A stretch of DNA of 32,996 nucleotides. It comes from Deltaproteobacteria bacterium (GTDB lineage Bacteria; Myxococcota_A; UBA796; UBA9615). This document shows, piece after piece, positions 25,595-32,996 of this stretch. The notes under the pieces are model-generated. The model was given only the letters and a program-made list of their open reading frames with translations, was not told where the DNA came from and searched no databases. The stretch is taken from positions 1 through 32,996 of the forward strand of contig JAGSHC010000046.1 of assembly GCA_023954745.1 (NCBI GenBank). Direction: 5' to 3'. Each line of letters starts with the position of its first letter. Position 1 is the first letter of the stretch. The position numbers and the translations under genes were made by a program.

Positions 25595-27250
25595 ATGCAG
25601 TTTGCCGATGTAGCCCCCAGCGAGCCCGACCTCGATTCCCTTCGTCCGCAGGTCGCGGCGCTGCATGCGCGACTCGCGAGCGACGCCGTCGACGACGTCA
25701 TCACCGACTGGAACGCGCTGCGCGCGCCGGTGAAGTCCTGGCTCGCCTGGGTGAACCTGCGCTACCGCCAGGACACCCGCGACGAAGGCATCGCCGAGGA
25801 GAAGAAGCGGCGCGACGCCTTCGAAGCAGGCTGGGAGCAGGAAGAACTCGCCCTGCATCAGGCCATCTTGAACCTCCCCGCAGAGTCGACCGAGTCAGTC
25901 CCTCCCCAGGCGATGGCCAAGTGGACGACGGCGGTGTCCGCCACAAACCCGGCGGTGAAGGACGAGCGTCAGCGGGAGAACGAGCTCATCGCCGAGTACG
26001 TCAAGCTCATGGGCGGGGCGAGCTTCGACCTCGACGGCACCCAGCACGACCTCGTGACCATCGGCGGCCCTGCCACGTCCGCCGACCGCGCCACGCGAGA
26101 GAAGGCGGCGCGCGCGAAGTGGACCTGGTTCGACGCCAATCGGGCCGAGCTCGACCGGATCTACGACGATCTCGTGACCCTGCGCAGCGGCATCGCGAGC
26201 AAGCTCGGCCATCGCGACTTCGTGGAGACGGGGTACCTGCGGATGTCGCGCGTGGACTACGGGCCCGCCGACGTCGCCCGCTTCCGAGAAGCGGTGCGCA
26301 CCCACATCGTTCCCCTCTGCTCCGCGCTGCGGGAGCGTCAGGCTGCGGCCCACGGCATCGACAAGGTCATGCTGTGGGACGAGGCGGTGCTGGAGCCCGG
26401 TGGCAACCCCGAGCCCGTCCCGGTGGACCAGATGCTCGCCGCGGGGACCGACGCGTTCGCGCGGCTCGACCCGCAAGTGGCTGCCTTCTTCGACGGCATG
26501 GTGAACGACGGCTGGATCGACCTGCCCGCGCGACCTGGGAAGTCCCCCGGCGGCTTCTGTACCTACCTCAGCGAGCAACGACGCCCCTTCGTGTTCTGCA
26601 ACGCCACCGGCGTGGAGCGCGATGTGCGCACCCTCGTGCACGAGGTCGGCCACGCCTTCCAGAAGGAGGCCAGCTCCGCCATTGCGCTGCCGGAGCTCCT
26701 GCACGGCACGCTGGAGTCGTCGGAGATCCACTCCATGGCCCTCGAGTTCCTGGCGTGGCCGGTCATGGATGCCTGGTTCGGCGAGGCAGCGGACCGCTAC
26801 AGACGCAATCACCTGGCTCGCGCGGTGCTGTTCCTGCCCTACGGCTTGTTGGTGGACGAGTTCCAGCACGAGGTCTACAGCACCCCCGAGAGCGGCCCCG
26901 CCGGGCGCCACGCCATGAACCTCGCCCTGCAGCGCAGCTGGCTCCCGGACCGCGACACGGGAGACCTTCCTCACCTCGACGTGGGTGGGTTCTGGCAGGT
27001 GCAGCGGCACATCTACGCCTACCCCTTCTATTACATCGACTACTGCCTCGCCCAGACCGTGGCGCTGCAGTTCTGGTCCCTCGCCCAGGAAGACCAGGCC
27101 GACGCCATGGAGCGCTACGTCGCGCTGTGCGAGCGCGGTGGCTCCCTGCCCTTCCAGGCTCTCGTGCGCACGACGGACCTCGACTCGCCGTTCGATGACG
27201 GCGTCGTGCAAGGCGTCGCCGAACGGGTGGCCAAGGCCCTCAACCTCTGA
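25595..27250 (+). CDS. M3-family oligoendopeptidase (non-PepF type)
   Basis: 551 residues, the usual size for the family. The zinc motif HEVGH (His349, Glu350, His353) and third ligand Glu377 in SSEIHSMALEFL are spaced as in M3 peptidases such as thimet oligopeptidase. The EIHSMALEF wording matches the TIGR02289-type 'M3, not PepF' branch. No signal peptide is seen, so it likely trims short peptides in the cytoplasm. GGAG lies 7 nt before ATG 25595. The region after the metal site (LPYGLLVDEFQHEVY; YPFYYIDYCLAQ) is typical of the closing lobe and substrate cleft. The downstream lipoprotein begins 31 nt later with its own ribosome site, so the two may share a transcript. Confidence 0.93.
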   Translation: MQFADVAPSEPDLDSLRPQVAALHARLASDAVDDVITDWNALRAPVKSWLAWVNLRYRQDTRDEGIAEEKKRRDAFEAGWEQEELALHQAILNLPAESTESVPPQAMAKWTTAVSATNPAVKDERQRENELIAEYVKLMGGASFDLDGTQHDLVTIGGPATSADRATREKAARAKWTWFDANRAELDRIYDDLVTLRSGIASKLGHRDFVETGYLRMSRVDYGPADVARFREAVRTHIVPLCSALRERQAAAHGIDKVMLWDEAVLEPGGNPEPVPVDQMLAAGTDAFARLDPQVAAFFDGMVNDGWIDLPARPGKSPGGFCTYLSEQRRPFVFCNATGVERDVRTLVHEVGHAFQKEASSAIALPELLHGTLESSEIHSMALEFLAWPVMDAWFGEAADRYRRNHLARAVLFLPYGLLVDEFQHEVYSTPESGPAGRHAMNLALQRSWLPDRDTGDLPHLDVGGFWQVQRHIYAYPFYYIDYCLAQTVALQFWSLAQEDQADAMERYVALCERGGSLPFQALVRTTDLDSPFDDGVVQGVAERVAKALNL

Positions 27251-27281
27251 CCTCCCACCTCGCTGTTCGCCTGGAGATGTG

Positions 27282-29033
27282 ATGCGCCGACCCCTCCTCT
27301 TGCTTCTCCTCTCCCTGGGTCTCGCTGGGTGCCCTGGCGATGACGACGACTCCGCCATCGGAGACGACGACGACCTCGTCAACGGCGACGACGATGACGC
27401 GACCGCCAACGACGACGACGCGACCGCCAACGACGACGACGCCACGGGCGACGACGACGACGGCACTCCTGCGGACGACGACGACGCGACGGCGGGCGTG
27501 TGCGCCCCCCTGGGCGCCTTGATCTGCGGCGCGGAGCTGACCATCGACACGGCCACCGGCGCCGACGCCATCGACAGCTACTCGTGCGAGACCTGGAGCG
27601 AGACCGGCCCCGAGGTGGCGTGGACGTTCTCCCCCGGCAACGAAGACGTCACCATCACCATCGACAACGCCGACACGAGCGGGGCGGACCACGACGTGTT
27701 CATCCTGCCCGACAGCAACGGCTGCGACCCCGCTGGCTGCATCGCGTCCGGCGACACGGAGGCGACATTCACCGCCGTGGCGGGCTCCACGTACTGGGTG
27801 GTGGTGGACGGCTTCGAGGGCGACGCGGGCGAGGTGGCCCTCACGGTGCACTGCGGACCGGTGGGGGACGATGACGACGCGACCGGCGATGACGACGACT
27901 CCGGCGACGACGACGACTCGGGAGACGACGACGACGCGACCGGCGACGACGACGACGCGACCGGCGATGACGACGACGCGACCGCAGCGAACTGCAACGG
28001 GGGCACCACCTTCACCGGGGACTTCATGCCGGTGGACGACGCAGCCATCACCTCGTTCTGCGCGACCGGCGACGACACCATCGACGGGAACCTCACCATC
28101 TCCGAGGCGCTCGTCACCACGCTCGCCGATCTGTCCTGCCTCTGCGAGGTCACGGGGGACGTGGTCTACAACGGCACGCTGCTCAACCTGACCACCGCCG
28201 ACGGCCTCCAGAACCTGGCCTCGGTGGGCGGGGACTTCACGCTGACCTTCGCGAGCACCCTCTTCGACCTCACGGGCTTCGATGGCCTGGAGACGGTGGG
28301 CGGCAACGTGTCGCTGGTGGGTAACTCGAGCCTCGGGGGACCGAGCGGAGGGACGGGGCTGACCGGCGTGTTCCCCGCTCTCGCCAGCGTCGGGGGCAAC
28401 CTGAGCCTGACCAACAACCCGAACATGCTGACGTTCGATGCGTTCGGGGCCCTGAGCACCGTGACAGGCAACCTGAGCGTGACCAACAACCCGGGGCTGG
28501 TGGACCTGCCCGGATTCGGGGCCCTGACGAGCGTGGGGAACGTCACCTTCTCATCCAACGCGGGGCTGGCGGACATCTCCGGCTTCAGCGGAGCCGCGCC
28601 GTTGGTGATCTCCGGGGACGTCAACATCAACAGCAACCAGGGCGGCATCACGGTGGCGCCGTCGATGTCGGGCTTCGGGGCGGCGACCAGCGTGGGAGGC
28701 GACTTCACCTACCAGTTCACCGGTGCCTGGAGCGACTTCGCGGGCTTCGGGGCGGTGACGAGCATCGGCGGCGCGCTGACGTTCGACACCAACTTCAACC
28801 TCGCGGCGGTCTCGGGCCTCGGCTCGCTGACGAGCGTCGGCTCCGACCTGCTCATCGCCACGAACCTCACCCTGAGCAATGTCGGCGGCCTGATGGGCAT
28901 CGACACCGTGGGGGGCGACTTCACGGTGCAGTGGAACGGCCTGCTCCCCACCTCGGCGGTGAACGCGCTGCGAGACGCCATCGGCACCAGCGACATCGCA
29001 GGCACGGTCACCATCCAGGGCAACCTGCCCTGA
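27282..29033 (+). CDS. Stalked lipoprotein with PPC-like domain and receptor-L-like repeats
   Basis: 583 residues; GGAG lies 7 nt before ATG 27282. The lipobox is GLAGC (Cys17). Domains in order: acidic stalk 1 (about 20-70), the four-Cys PPC-like domain (about 73-193; ICGAELTI, VFILPDSNGC, YWVVVDGFEGDAG), acidic stalk 2 (about 196-232), then beta-helical repeats of the form 'LxSVGGNLSLTNNPxLxxLxGFGALTSVGG' to the end. The repeats resemble receptor-L-domain (Recep_L) leucine-rich repeats, which bind ligands in eukaryotic receptors and occur in many bacterial surface proteins. A surface-exposed binding protein on a rigid acidic stalk is inferred; the ligand is unknown. Its stop lies 7 nt from the convergent DUF4476 gene. 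Confidence 0.83.
   Translation: MRRPLLLLLLSLGLAGCPGDDDDSAIGDDDDLVNGDDDDATANDDDATANDDDATGDDDDGTPADDDDATAGVCAPLGALICGAELTIDTATGADAIDSYSCETWSETGPEVAWTFSPGNEDVTITIDNADTSGADHDVFILPDSNGCDPAGCIASGDTEATFTAVAGSTYWVVVDGFEGDAGEVALTVHCGPVGDDDDATGDDDDSGDDDDSGDDDDATGDDDDATGDDDDATAANCNGGTTFTGDFMPVDDAAITSFCATGDDTIDGNLTISEALVTTLADLSCLCEVTGDVVYNGTLLNLTTADGLQNLASVGGDFTLTFASTLFDLTGFDGLETVGGNVSLVGNSSLGGPSGGTGLTGVFPALASVGGNLSLTNNPNMLTFDAFGALSTVTGNLSVTNNPGLVDLPGFGALTSVGNVTFSSNAGLADISGFSGAAPLVISGDVNINSNQGGITVAPSMSGFGAATSVGGDFTYQFTGAWSDFAGFGAVTSIGGALTFDTNFNLAAVSGLGSLTSVGSDLLIATNLTLSNVGGLMGIDTVGGDFTVQWNGLLPTSAVNALRDAIGTSDIAGTVTIQGNLP
27339..27491 (+). repeat. Asp-codon repeat tract, stalk 1
   Basis: In-frame GAC/GAT clusters (DDDDSA, DDDDLV, DDDDAT, DDDAT twice, DDDDGT, DDDDAT). 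It contains a tandem 21-bp unit (GCGACCGCCAACGACGACGAC) at 27399-27440. Confidence 0.8.
27867..27977 (+). repeat. Asp-codon repeat tract, stalk 2
   Basis: Six DDDD clusters separated by ATG or SG, in 18- and 21-bp units. Slippage would change stalk length in frame. Confidence 0.8.
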
Positions 29034-29040
29034 CCCTAAA

Positions 29041-29739
29041 TTAGGCGCCGACGCGCCGACGCAGGGCCTCCTTGTCCGACGGGAACGTCAGCGACGAGTA
29101 GACGAGGTAGAAGTTCTCGGGGTCGACGATGCGGCTGTGCAGGAACGCGGCGGCGTCCACCTTGGCGTCGCTGAAGGTGAAGAGGGACACCAGTCGCTTC
29201 GTCTGGCCCACGTCGAAGAACCGGTAGTTCGCGACGTCGCGCAGCATGCGCATCTTGTCGTCGTCGAAGGTCTCTCCGCGCACCGCCCGCAGGACCGTGG
29301 CGAACTCGCCCTCCGGCACGGCGACCGGTCCCTGGTAGCCGTAGCCGGGGCCCTCGAACCGGTCGGGCTCGTCGAAGCGGTCCCGGCGGTCCCGGCGGGG
29401 CTCGGCCCGCCGCGGCTCGTTGACGATGGTCGCGAGACCCACCAGCTCCTGGTCGGTCTGCTTCATGCGACCGAGCAACCGCTGGCTCTTCGCGATGGTG
29501 GCCATCAACTCGTCGCGGGCATCACAAGGCGGCAGTTGGGCCGCGAGCTCGCGCATTTGCTTGAGGTTGCGGGACATACGCCGCTGCTGACGCACCGTCT
29601 GGCGCTCGAGGTCGTCGAGGTCGATGACAATGGTGTCGCCCTCGAAGGAAGAGCTCCGACGCTCATGGTCGGCGAGAGCGGGAACAGCAGTCAGCATCAG
29701 GGACAACAAAACAAACAAGGACATCAGATTGGTACGCAT
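29041..29739 (-). CDS. Exported DUF4476-domain protein
   Basis: 232 residues. A Sec signal (MRTNLMSLFVLLSLMLTAVPALA) precedes a coiled-coil-like stretch (DLERQTVRQQRRMSRNLKQMREL; about 40-105) and an Arg/Asp/Pro-rich linker. The C-terminal ~90 residues match DUF4476: FATVLRAVRGETFDDDKMRML, VGQTKRLVSLFTFSDAKVDAA, IVDPENFYLVYSSLTFPSDKEAL. The domain's function is unknown; it occurs in periplasmic or secreted proteins of Myxococcota and Bacteroidota. GGAGGTGA just before ATG 29739 is a near-perfect ribosome site. It follows the membrane-protein gene, but a GC-rich hairpin lies between, so separate expression is possible. Confidence 0.87.
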   Translation of the reverse strand: MRTNLMSLFVLLSLMLTAVPALADHERRSSSFEGDTIVIDLDDLERQTVRQQRRMSRNLKQMRELAAQLPPCDARDELMATIAKSQRLLGRMKQTDQELVGLATIVNEPRRAEPRRDRRDRFDEPDRFEGPGYGYQGPVAVPEGEFATVLRAVRGETFDDDKMRMLRDVANYRFFDVGQTKRLVSLFTFSDAKVDAAAFLHSRIVDPENFYLVYSSLTFPSDKEALRRRVGA

Positions 29740-29839
29740 CTCTCACCTCCAATGAGCGCCAGGGCTCTTGGGGTATGAGACGGGCCAACCTCCGGTCTAT
29801 TCGTCTCGGTTCTGTAAATCGCGAGATCCGACGCCTCCT

Positions 29840-29858
29840 CCGCGGGGTGCGCCCGCGG
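29840..29858 (-). terminator. GC-rich hairpin after the 30661 membrane-protein gene
   Basis: CCGCGGG-GTGCG-CCCGCGG forms a 7-bp all-GC stem beginning 6 nt past the stop. There is no U-tract, so termination strength is uncertain. Confidence 0.45.
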
Positions 29859-29863
29859 GCCGT

Positions 29864-30661
29864 CTAGATCCGAGGACCGCCGTCCCGCAACAACCCACCC
29901 AAGGGCGGCAGAGGCATGCGGGGATCCCAACGCTGGGCGAGCAAGTCCGCCGGAGGCTCGGCGGCCATCGTCGCCGCGAGCTCCTCCAGTTGGTATCGGT
30001 CGTAGCGCTTCGCCTCGAGGCAGCACGCCCCGAACCCGATGGCAGCGAGGGCCGCAAACCCATAGGAGACGAGCGGCGGCAAGACGGTGTTGGTGGTGGC
30101 AGCATCGAGCGCGCCGGTCACCGCGAACACCAACAGCCAGATCACCGAGGTCGCGGCGAGGCCGTCGTAGGTCGCGGCCAACTTCCAGTACCGGTTGAGC
30201 AGCGCGAGGGACGCCTCCCGGCGGGGGTCGTGGCGCAGGTCGGCCCACATCCTCACGTAGAGGAACTTGCTGGCCTTGCCGGAGCCGAAGTAGCCCGTGT
30301 AGCGCTCTTGCTGGTCCAGGCCGTGCCCGCGCACGATGGGGTCGAGGCGGGTGTCCACGAAGGCACCTGCGTCCCGCCCGTACCAGGGCGCGCTCGCCTG
30401 CTGGAGAGTACGCCGAAGGAAACGCCCCACGCTGAAACAGATGAGGCCGGACACGTAGGCCACGAGCAGCGCCGCAAACGCCACGAAGAAGATGGCGGGA
30501 TCGGCCGGCACGGTGGTCACGTCCACGCCCACCACCCATCCCACATAGAGGAACGCGAGCAGCGTCACCCCCCCGGAGATGAGGAAGGAGAGATCGAAGA
30601 CATCGAGGAAGTCCGACAGCTTGCCGAACAGGAGACGCAGCGCTTCACCGATTTCTCGCAT
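29864..30661 (-). CDS. Membrane protein, function unknown
   Basis: 265 residues from ATG 30661; starts further upstream would run into the divergent lipoprotein gene and add Arg-rich sequence of poor quality. About four transmembrane segments appear in two pairs: LSFLISGGVTLLAFLYVGWVVG with AIFFVAFAALLVAYVSGLICFSVG, and ATSVIWLLVFAVTGA with LVSYGFAALAAIGFGACCL. A ~95-residue soluble loop between them contains YTGYFGSGKASKFLYVRMW. The C-terminal tail is cytoplasmic if the positive-inside rule holds. No family is recognised. The start has no Shine-Dalgarno but has TACGGT 7 nt upstream. It diverges from the lipoprotein gene over 58 bp. Confidence 0.75.
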   Translation of the reverse strand: MREIGEALRLLFGKLSDFLDVFDLSFLISGGVTLLAFLYVGWVVGVDVTTVPADPAIFFVAFAALLVAYVSGLICFSVGRFLRRTLQQASAPWYGRDAGAFVDTRLDPIVRGHGLDQQERYTGYFGSGKASKFLYVRMWADLRHDPRREASLALLNRYWKLAATYDGLAATSVIWLLVFAVTGALDAATTNTVLPPLVSYGFAALAAIGFGACCLEAKRYDRYQLEELAATMAAEPPADLLAQRWDPRMPLPPLGGLLRDGGPRI

Positions 30662-30668
30662 CGCGCCG

Positions 30669-30674
30669 ACCGTA
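30669..30674 (-). promoter_or_regulatory. Putative leaderless -10 box for the 30661 gene
   Basis: On the minus strand TACGGT is followed by CGGCGCG (7 nt) and ATG. No -35 is evident. Confidence 0.35.
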
Positions 30675-30685
30675 CCAGGGACCGC

Positions 30686-30713
30686 TTTGCAGGCGCGCGG
30701 CCTCGGGTATCGT
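30686..30713 (+). promoter_or_regulatory. Putative leaderless promoter for the 30720 lipoprotein gene
   Basis: TTTGCA, a 16-nt spacer and TATCGT are followed by CGCCGC and ATG. Both hexamers match the sigma-70 consensus at 4 of 6 positions, and the spacing puts the transcript start at the start codon. Confidence 0.4.
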
Positions 30714-30719
30714 CGCCGC

Positions 30720-31532
30720 ATGCGAAGCATTCTCCTCAGCACTCTCCTCGCCCTGCCCCTCCTCGCCGGCTGCCCCTCGGAGGACACCGAGCTGCCGCCG
30801 CCGCCCGACTTCGTCGGCGACAGCGACCTGAATCTCTACCTCTTTGGCGCCTTCGACGCCGAGGACCCGGTCGAGATGCAGCAAGGGGTCGAGGCCCTCG
30901 ACGCCCAGCTCGCCACGGTGGACCTCGTGGGAGACCAGAGCGGCCGGCGCTGGGACGGCGGCGAGTTCCTCACCGAGGACGACCACGGCGGCGCAACCAT
31001 CTGGGACGGCGCGCAGCCCCTCGACCAGCTCGTGATCACCGTGGCTGGCCAGAGCGTGCACCCGGTCATCGACCACGCCTCCCTCATCCCCATTCCCGAC
31101 CAGACGCCGTTCGAGTCCAGCTCGTCGGCGGCCTACGACCGCACCCTCATCAGCGACGGCGACTGCTTCGTGGGCCAGACCTGCGATCGCCTCGAGACGA
31201 TGAACACCGTGCACCGCCAGAACATCCTGGTGAACATCACCTACGACACCCCGAAGTTCTTCCGGTGGGTGGAGCTGTCCGATGGGCGCGACGCCCTGGT
31301 GGCGCGGGCCTGGCTCGAGGAGCCCTTCACGGGCGCCAACGGCAACAACACCTTCGAGCAGTTCACGGCGCTGGAGGTGCGCATCGACGACGGCGAGGGC
31401 GGCGCCATCGTCTACACCACGATCTGGGGTGACCTGAAGCCGTCGCCCGGAGACCTCGTCTCGGGGAACACCACCGCCAACGGGATCGACGAGGGCTGGG
31501 AGAACACCGACGCCTGGCTGACCGCCAACTAA
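30720..31532 (+). CDS. Lipoprotein, function unknown
   Basis: 270 residues. The signal MRSILLSTLLALPLLAGC ends in a canonical lipobox. After a short Pro/Glu linker (SEDTELPPPPDFVGDSDLN) comes a single domain of about 240 residues with mixed alpha/beta character, including VEALDAQLATVDL, HASLIPIPDQTPF, a Cys pair (GDCFVGQTC), KFFRWVELSDGRDALVARAW and VYTTIWGDLKPSPGD. No family or catalytic motif is recognised. Unlike several lipoproteins here it has no long Asp stalk. The zinc-ribbon genes follow after 28 nt, so a shared transcript is possible. Confidence 0.78.
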   Translation: MRSILLSTLLALPLLAGCPSEDTELPPPPDFVGDSDLNLYLFGAFDAEDPVEMQQGVEALDAQLATVDLVGDQSGRRWDGGEFLTEDDHGGATIWDGAQPLDQLVITVAGQSVHPVIDHASLIPIPDQTPFESSSSAAYDRTLISDGDCFVGQTCDRLETMNTVHRQNILVNITYDTPKFFRWVELSDGRDALVARAWLEEPFTGANGNNTFEQFTALEVRIDDGEGGAIVYTTIWGDLKPSPGDLVSGNTTANGIDEGWENTDAWLTAN

Positions 31533-31560
31533 GCTCCAGCCCCCCCTCCGCCCCGAGCCT

Positions 31561-32481
31561 GTGACCGACACCGCCCGCAGCTGTCCCAACTGCGGGGCTG
31601 CCGTCACCTTCGCCCCCGACGTGATCTCCGATCGCTGCGTCTTCTGTGAGTCGGCCCTCATCGCGGGCAGCGCTTCGACGGAGCATGCAGACCGCGTCGC
31701 CCCCTTCCTGGTGGACCGCAACGCCGCCGCCGAGCGCCTCACTGCCCACCTCGCGGGGCAGTGGCTCGCTCCCAAGCACGTGCGCGAGACCCGCAGCCCC
31801 GAGAAGCTCAAGGGCGTCCTGGTTCCCTTCTGGGTCCACGACGCCGTGGCCCGGTCGCGGTGGGACGCCATGGTGGGCGTGCACTGGTATCGCACCGAGA
31901 CCTATTGGGTGACGGTGACGCGCGACGGGAAGACGACCCGGGAGCGCCGGACCCGCGTGGTCCAGGAGACCGAGTGGTTCCCCACCGAAGGAACCCACGG
32001 GGCCACCTACCGCAACCACCTCGTGTCCGGTAGCCAGGGGATTCCCGAGGGCGAGGCCAACGCCCTGGAGCCCTTCGACCTGGGCGGCGCCCTGCCGTAC
32101 GCGCCGGAGCTCCTGGCAGGCTGGGTGGCCGAGAGCCCCACCATTCCCCGCGCCCAAGCGGCGTCCGTCGCCCGCACCGAACTCCAGGGGGCGGAGGTGA
32201 ACGCGGTGCGCGCCTTCCTCCCCGGCGACGTCTCCCGCTCGGTGGACGTGCAGAGCACCATCGATGTGGACCCTGGTCGGCTGGTGCTGCTGCCGGTCTG
32301 GGTCGCGACCTACCAGTGGGAGGACGAAGTCCATCGCCTGCTGGTGAACGGGCAGACCGGCGAGCTGGTGGGAGCGGTGCCGAAGGCCTGGGCGAAGATT
32401 GCGCTGGTGGTGGTGGCCGGTCTCTTCGCGGCGGCGCTGCTCGTGGCATTCATCCTCGCGTTCGCCGCGGCGGTCCAATGA
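31561..32481 (+). CDS. Zinc-ribbon protein with C-terminal transmembrane helix
   Basis: 306 residues from GTG 31561; I see no earlier start with the ribbon in frame and no clear Shine-Dalgarno. The N-terminal zinc ribbon is CPNCG...CVFCE (about 8-29). A soluble body follows, with KLKGVLVPFWVHDA, a motif of the widespread 'LxGVYxPYWTFDA' zinc-ribbon membrane family, and VNGQTGELVGAVPKAW just before the helix ALVVVAGLFAAALLVAFILAFAAAV. Related proteins are often misannotated as PriA-like; their role is unknown. The TGA stop overlaps the ATG of a paralogue (ATGA), so two similar proteins are made together, possibly as a heteromer. Confidence 0.82.
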   Translation: MTDTARSCPNCGAAVTFAPDVISDRCVFCESALIAGSASTEHADRVAPFLVDRNAAAERLTAHLAGQWLAPKHVRETRSPEKLKGVLVPFWVHDAVARSRWDAMVGVHWYRTETYWVTVTRDGKTTRERRTRVVQETEWFPTEGTHGATYRNHLVSGSQGIPEGEANALEPFDLGGALPYAPELLAGWVAESPTIPRAQAASVARTELQGAEVNAVRAFLPGDVSRSVDVQSTIDVDPGRLVLLPVWVATYQWEDEVHRLLVNGQTGELVGAVPKAWAKIALVVVAGLFAAALLVAFILAFAAAVQ

Positions 32482-32996
32482 CCGTGCACGCGGTCCAGTG
32501 CCGCTCCTGCGGAGGCGCCATCGCCCACGAGACCGGCTCGGTGATGCCCCGCTGTCTGTTCTGCGGACGCGATGCGCTGGAGGAGCGAGACCTCGACGAG
32601 GCAGCCAGCCCCGAGGTCTTTCTGCCGTTCGCCACCTCGGAAGCCGAAGCCCGCGCTGCGTTCAAGCAGTGGGCCCGCAGCCGCTTCTGGGCTCCTCGCA
32701 GCATCCGGAGGGCGACGGTGAAGCTCTCCCAGCTGTTCCTCCCCGCGTGGATGTGGAGCGGCGAGCTGGAGACCCACTGGGCCGCCCTCATTCCGGCGGC
32801 CACGCGGTCCGGCAAGCGCCCCCTGACCGGTCAGGAACGAGGCCACGTCGAGCGCGTGATGGTGCCGAGCAGCCCGACGCTGTCCCAAGGCGAGCTGGCG
32901 GAGCTCGCGCCCTTCCCGGCGGGGAACGCGCGCCCCCTCGGGGATGGGGGACCGCCGGGGCCCTACGAGGTCGGACTCCTCACTCGCGAGGTGGCC
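32478..32996 (+). CDS. Zinc-ribbon paralogue, 3'-partial
   Basis: The frame is open for 173 codons to the right edge. It starts at ATG 32478 inside the upstream stop. The zinc ribbon is CRSCG...CLFCG (about 8-29), followed by VFLPFATSEAEARAAFKQWARS and LFLPAWMWSGELETHWAALI. These align with APFLVDRNAAAERLTAHLAG and LVPFWVHDAVARSRWDAMVG of the preceding protein. The later segment GELAELAPFPAGN also matches the partner's GEANALEPFDLGG. This supports tandem duplication. The C-terminus, where the partner has its membrane helix, lies outside the window. Confidence 0.8.
   Translation, partial: MTVHAVQCRSCGGAIAHETGSVMPRCLFCGRDALEERDLDEAASPEVFLPFATSEAEARAAFKQWARSRFWAPRSIRRATVKLSQLFLPAWMWSGELETHWAALIPAATRSGKRPLTGQERGHVERVMVPSSPTLSQGELAELAPFPAGNARPLGDGGPPGPYEVGLLTREVA

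Overview
The window is high-GC DNA dominated by exported proteins: lipoproteins with Asp-rich stalks (DDDD-S/A/T repeats), MopE-type 'CDGxDNDCDG' repeats, and C-termini made of a Cys-Gly motif, a hydrophobic helix and an Arg cluster, like the MYXO-CTERM signal. With the sigma-54 style promoter, these features point to an uncultured myxobacterium-like (Myxococcota, former Deltaproteobacteria) chromosome. I see no rRNA, tRNA, CRISPR array, transposase, integrase or phage gene. This reads as resident chromosome, not a mobile island.

Layout. (1) 2-7213 (+): the 3' part of a giant MopE-repeat surface protein that enters from the left edge. It looks like two exported proteins fused in frame at about 992-1132, and it carries five copies of a ~293-residue super-repeat. 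(2) 10387-7210 (-): three genes joined by 4-nt overlaps: a PlsB-like acyltransferase, a divergent GpsA-family dehydrogenase and a small membrane protein started by TTG. (3) 10436-12507 (+): a secreted BNR-type propeller protein and an Asp-rich lipoprotein (ATGA overlap), ending in a perfect 28-bp palindrome. (4) 14528-12615 (-): a large lipoprotein behind a near-consensus -24/-12 promoter with two matching palindromic sites upstream. (5) 16750-14769 (-): an SGNH hydrolase and a glycerophosphodiester phosphodiesterase (ATGA overlap). (6) 16817-17332 (+): a thermonuclease-like lipoprotein. (7) 23550-17455 (-): valyl-tRNA synthetase, a multi-pass membrane protein and a secreted phospholipase D-like protein. 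(8) 23652-24815 (+): a class III adenylate cyclase. (9) 25388-24861 (-): a small lipoprotein. (10) 25595-29033 (+): an M3 oligopeptidase and a stalked receptor-L-like lipoprotein. (11) 30661-29041 (-): a membrane protein and a DUF4476 protein. (12) 30720-32996 (+): a lipoprotein and two tandem zinc-ribbon membrane-protein paralogues, the second cut by the right edge.

Themes. Several genes act on glycerolipids or their headgroups (acyltransferase, GpsA-like, GDPD, SGNH, PLD), although they lie in separate operons. Three exported proteins with different main domains share one ~120-residue four-cysteine domain. Starts fall into two classes: some have a clear Shine-Dalgarno, and others have none but carry a -10-like TANNNT box 6-7 nt before the start codon, which suggests leaderless mRNAs.

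No stretch over 300 bases lacks a gene. The longest gaps are 14529-14768 (sigma-54 control region), 25389-25594 (divergent, no convincing promoter seen), 20860-20997 (hairpins), 29740-29863 (GC-rich hairpin) and 17333-17454 (convergent, nothing recognised).
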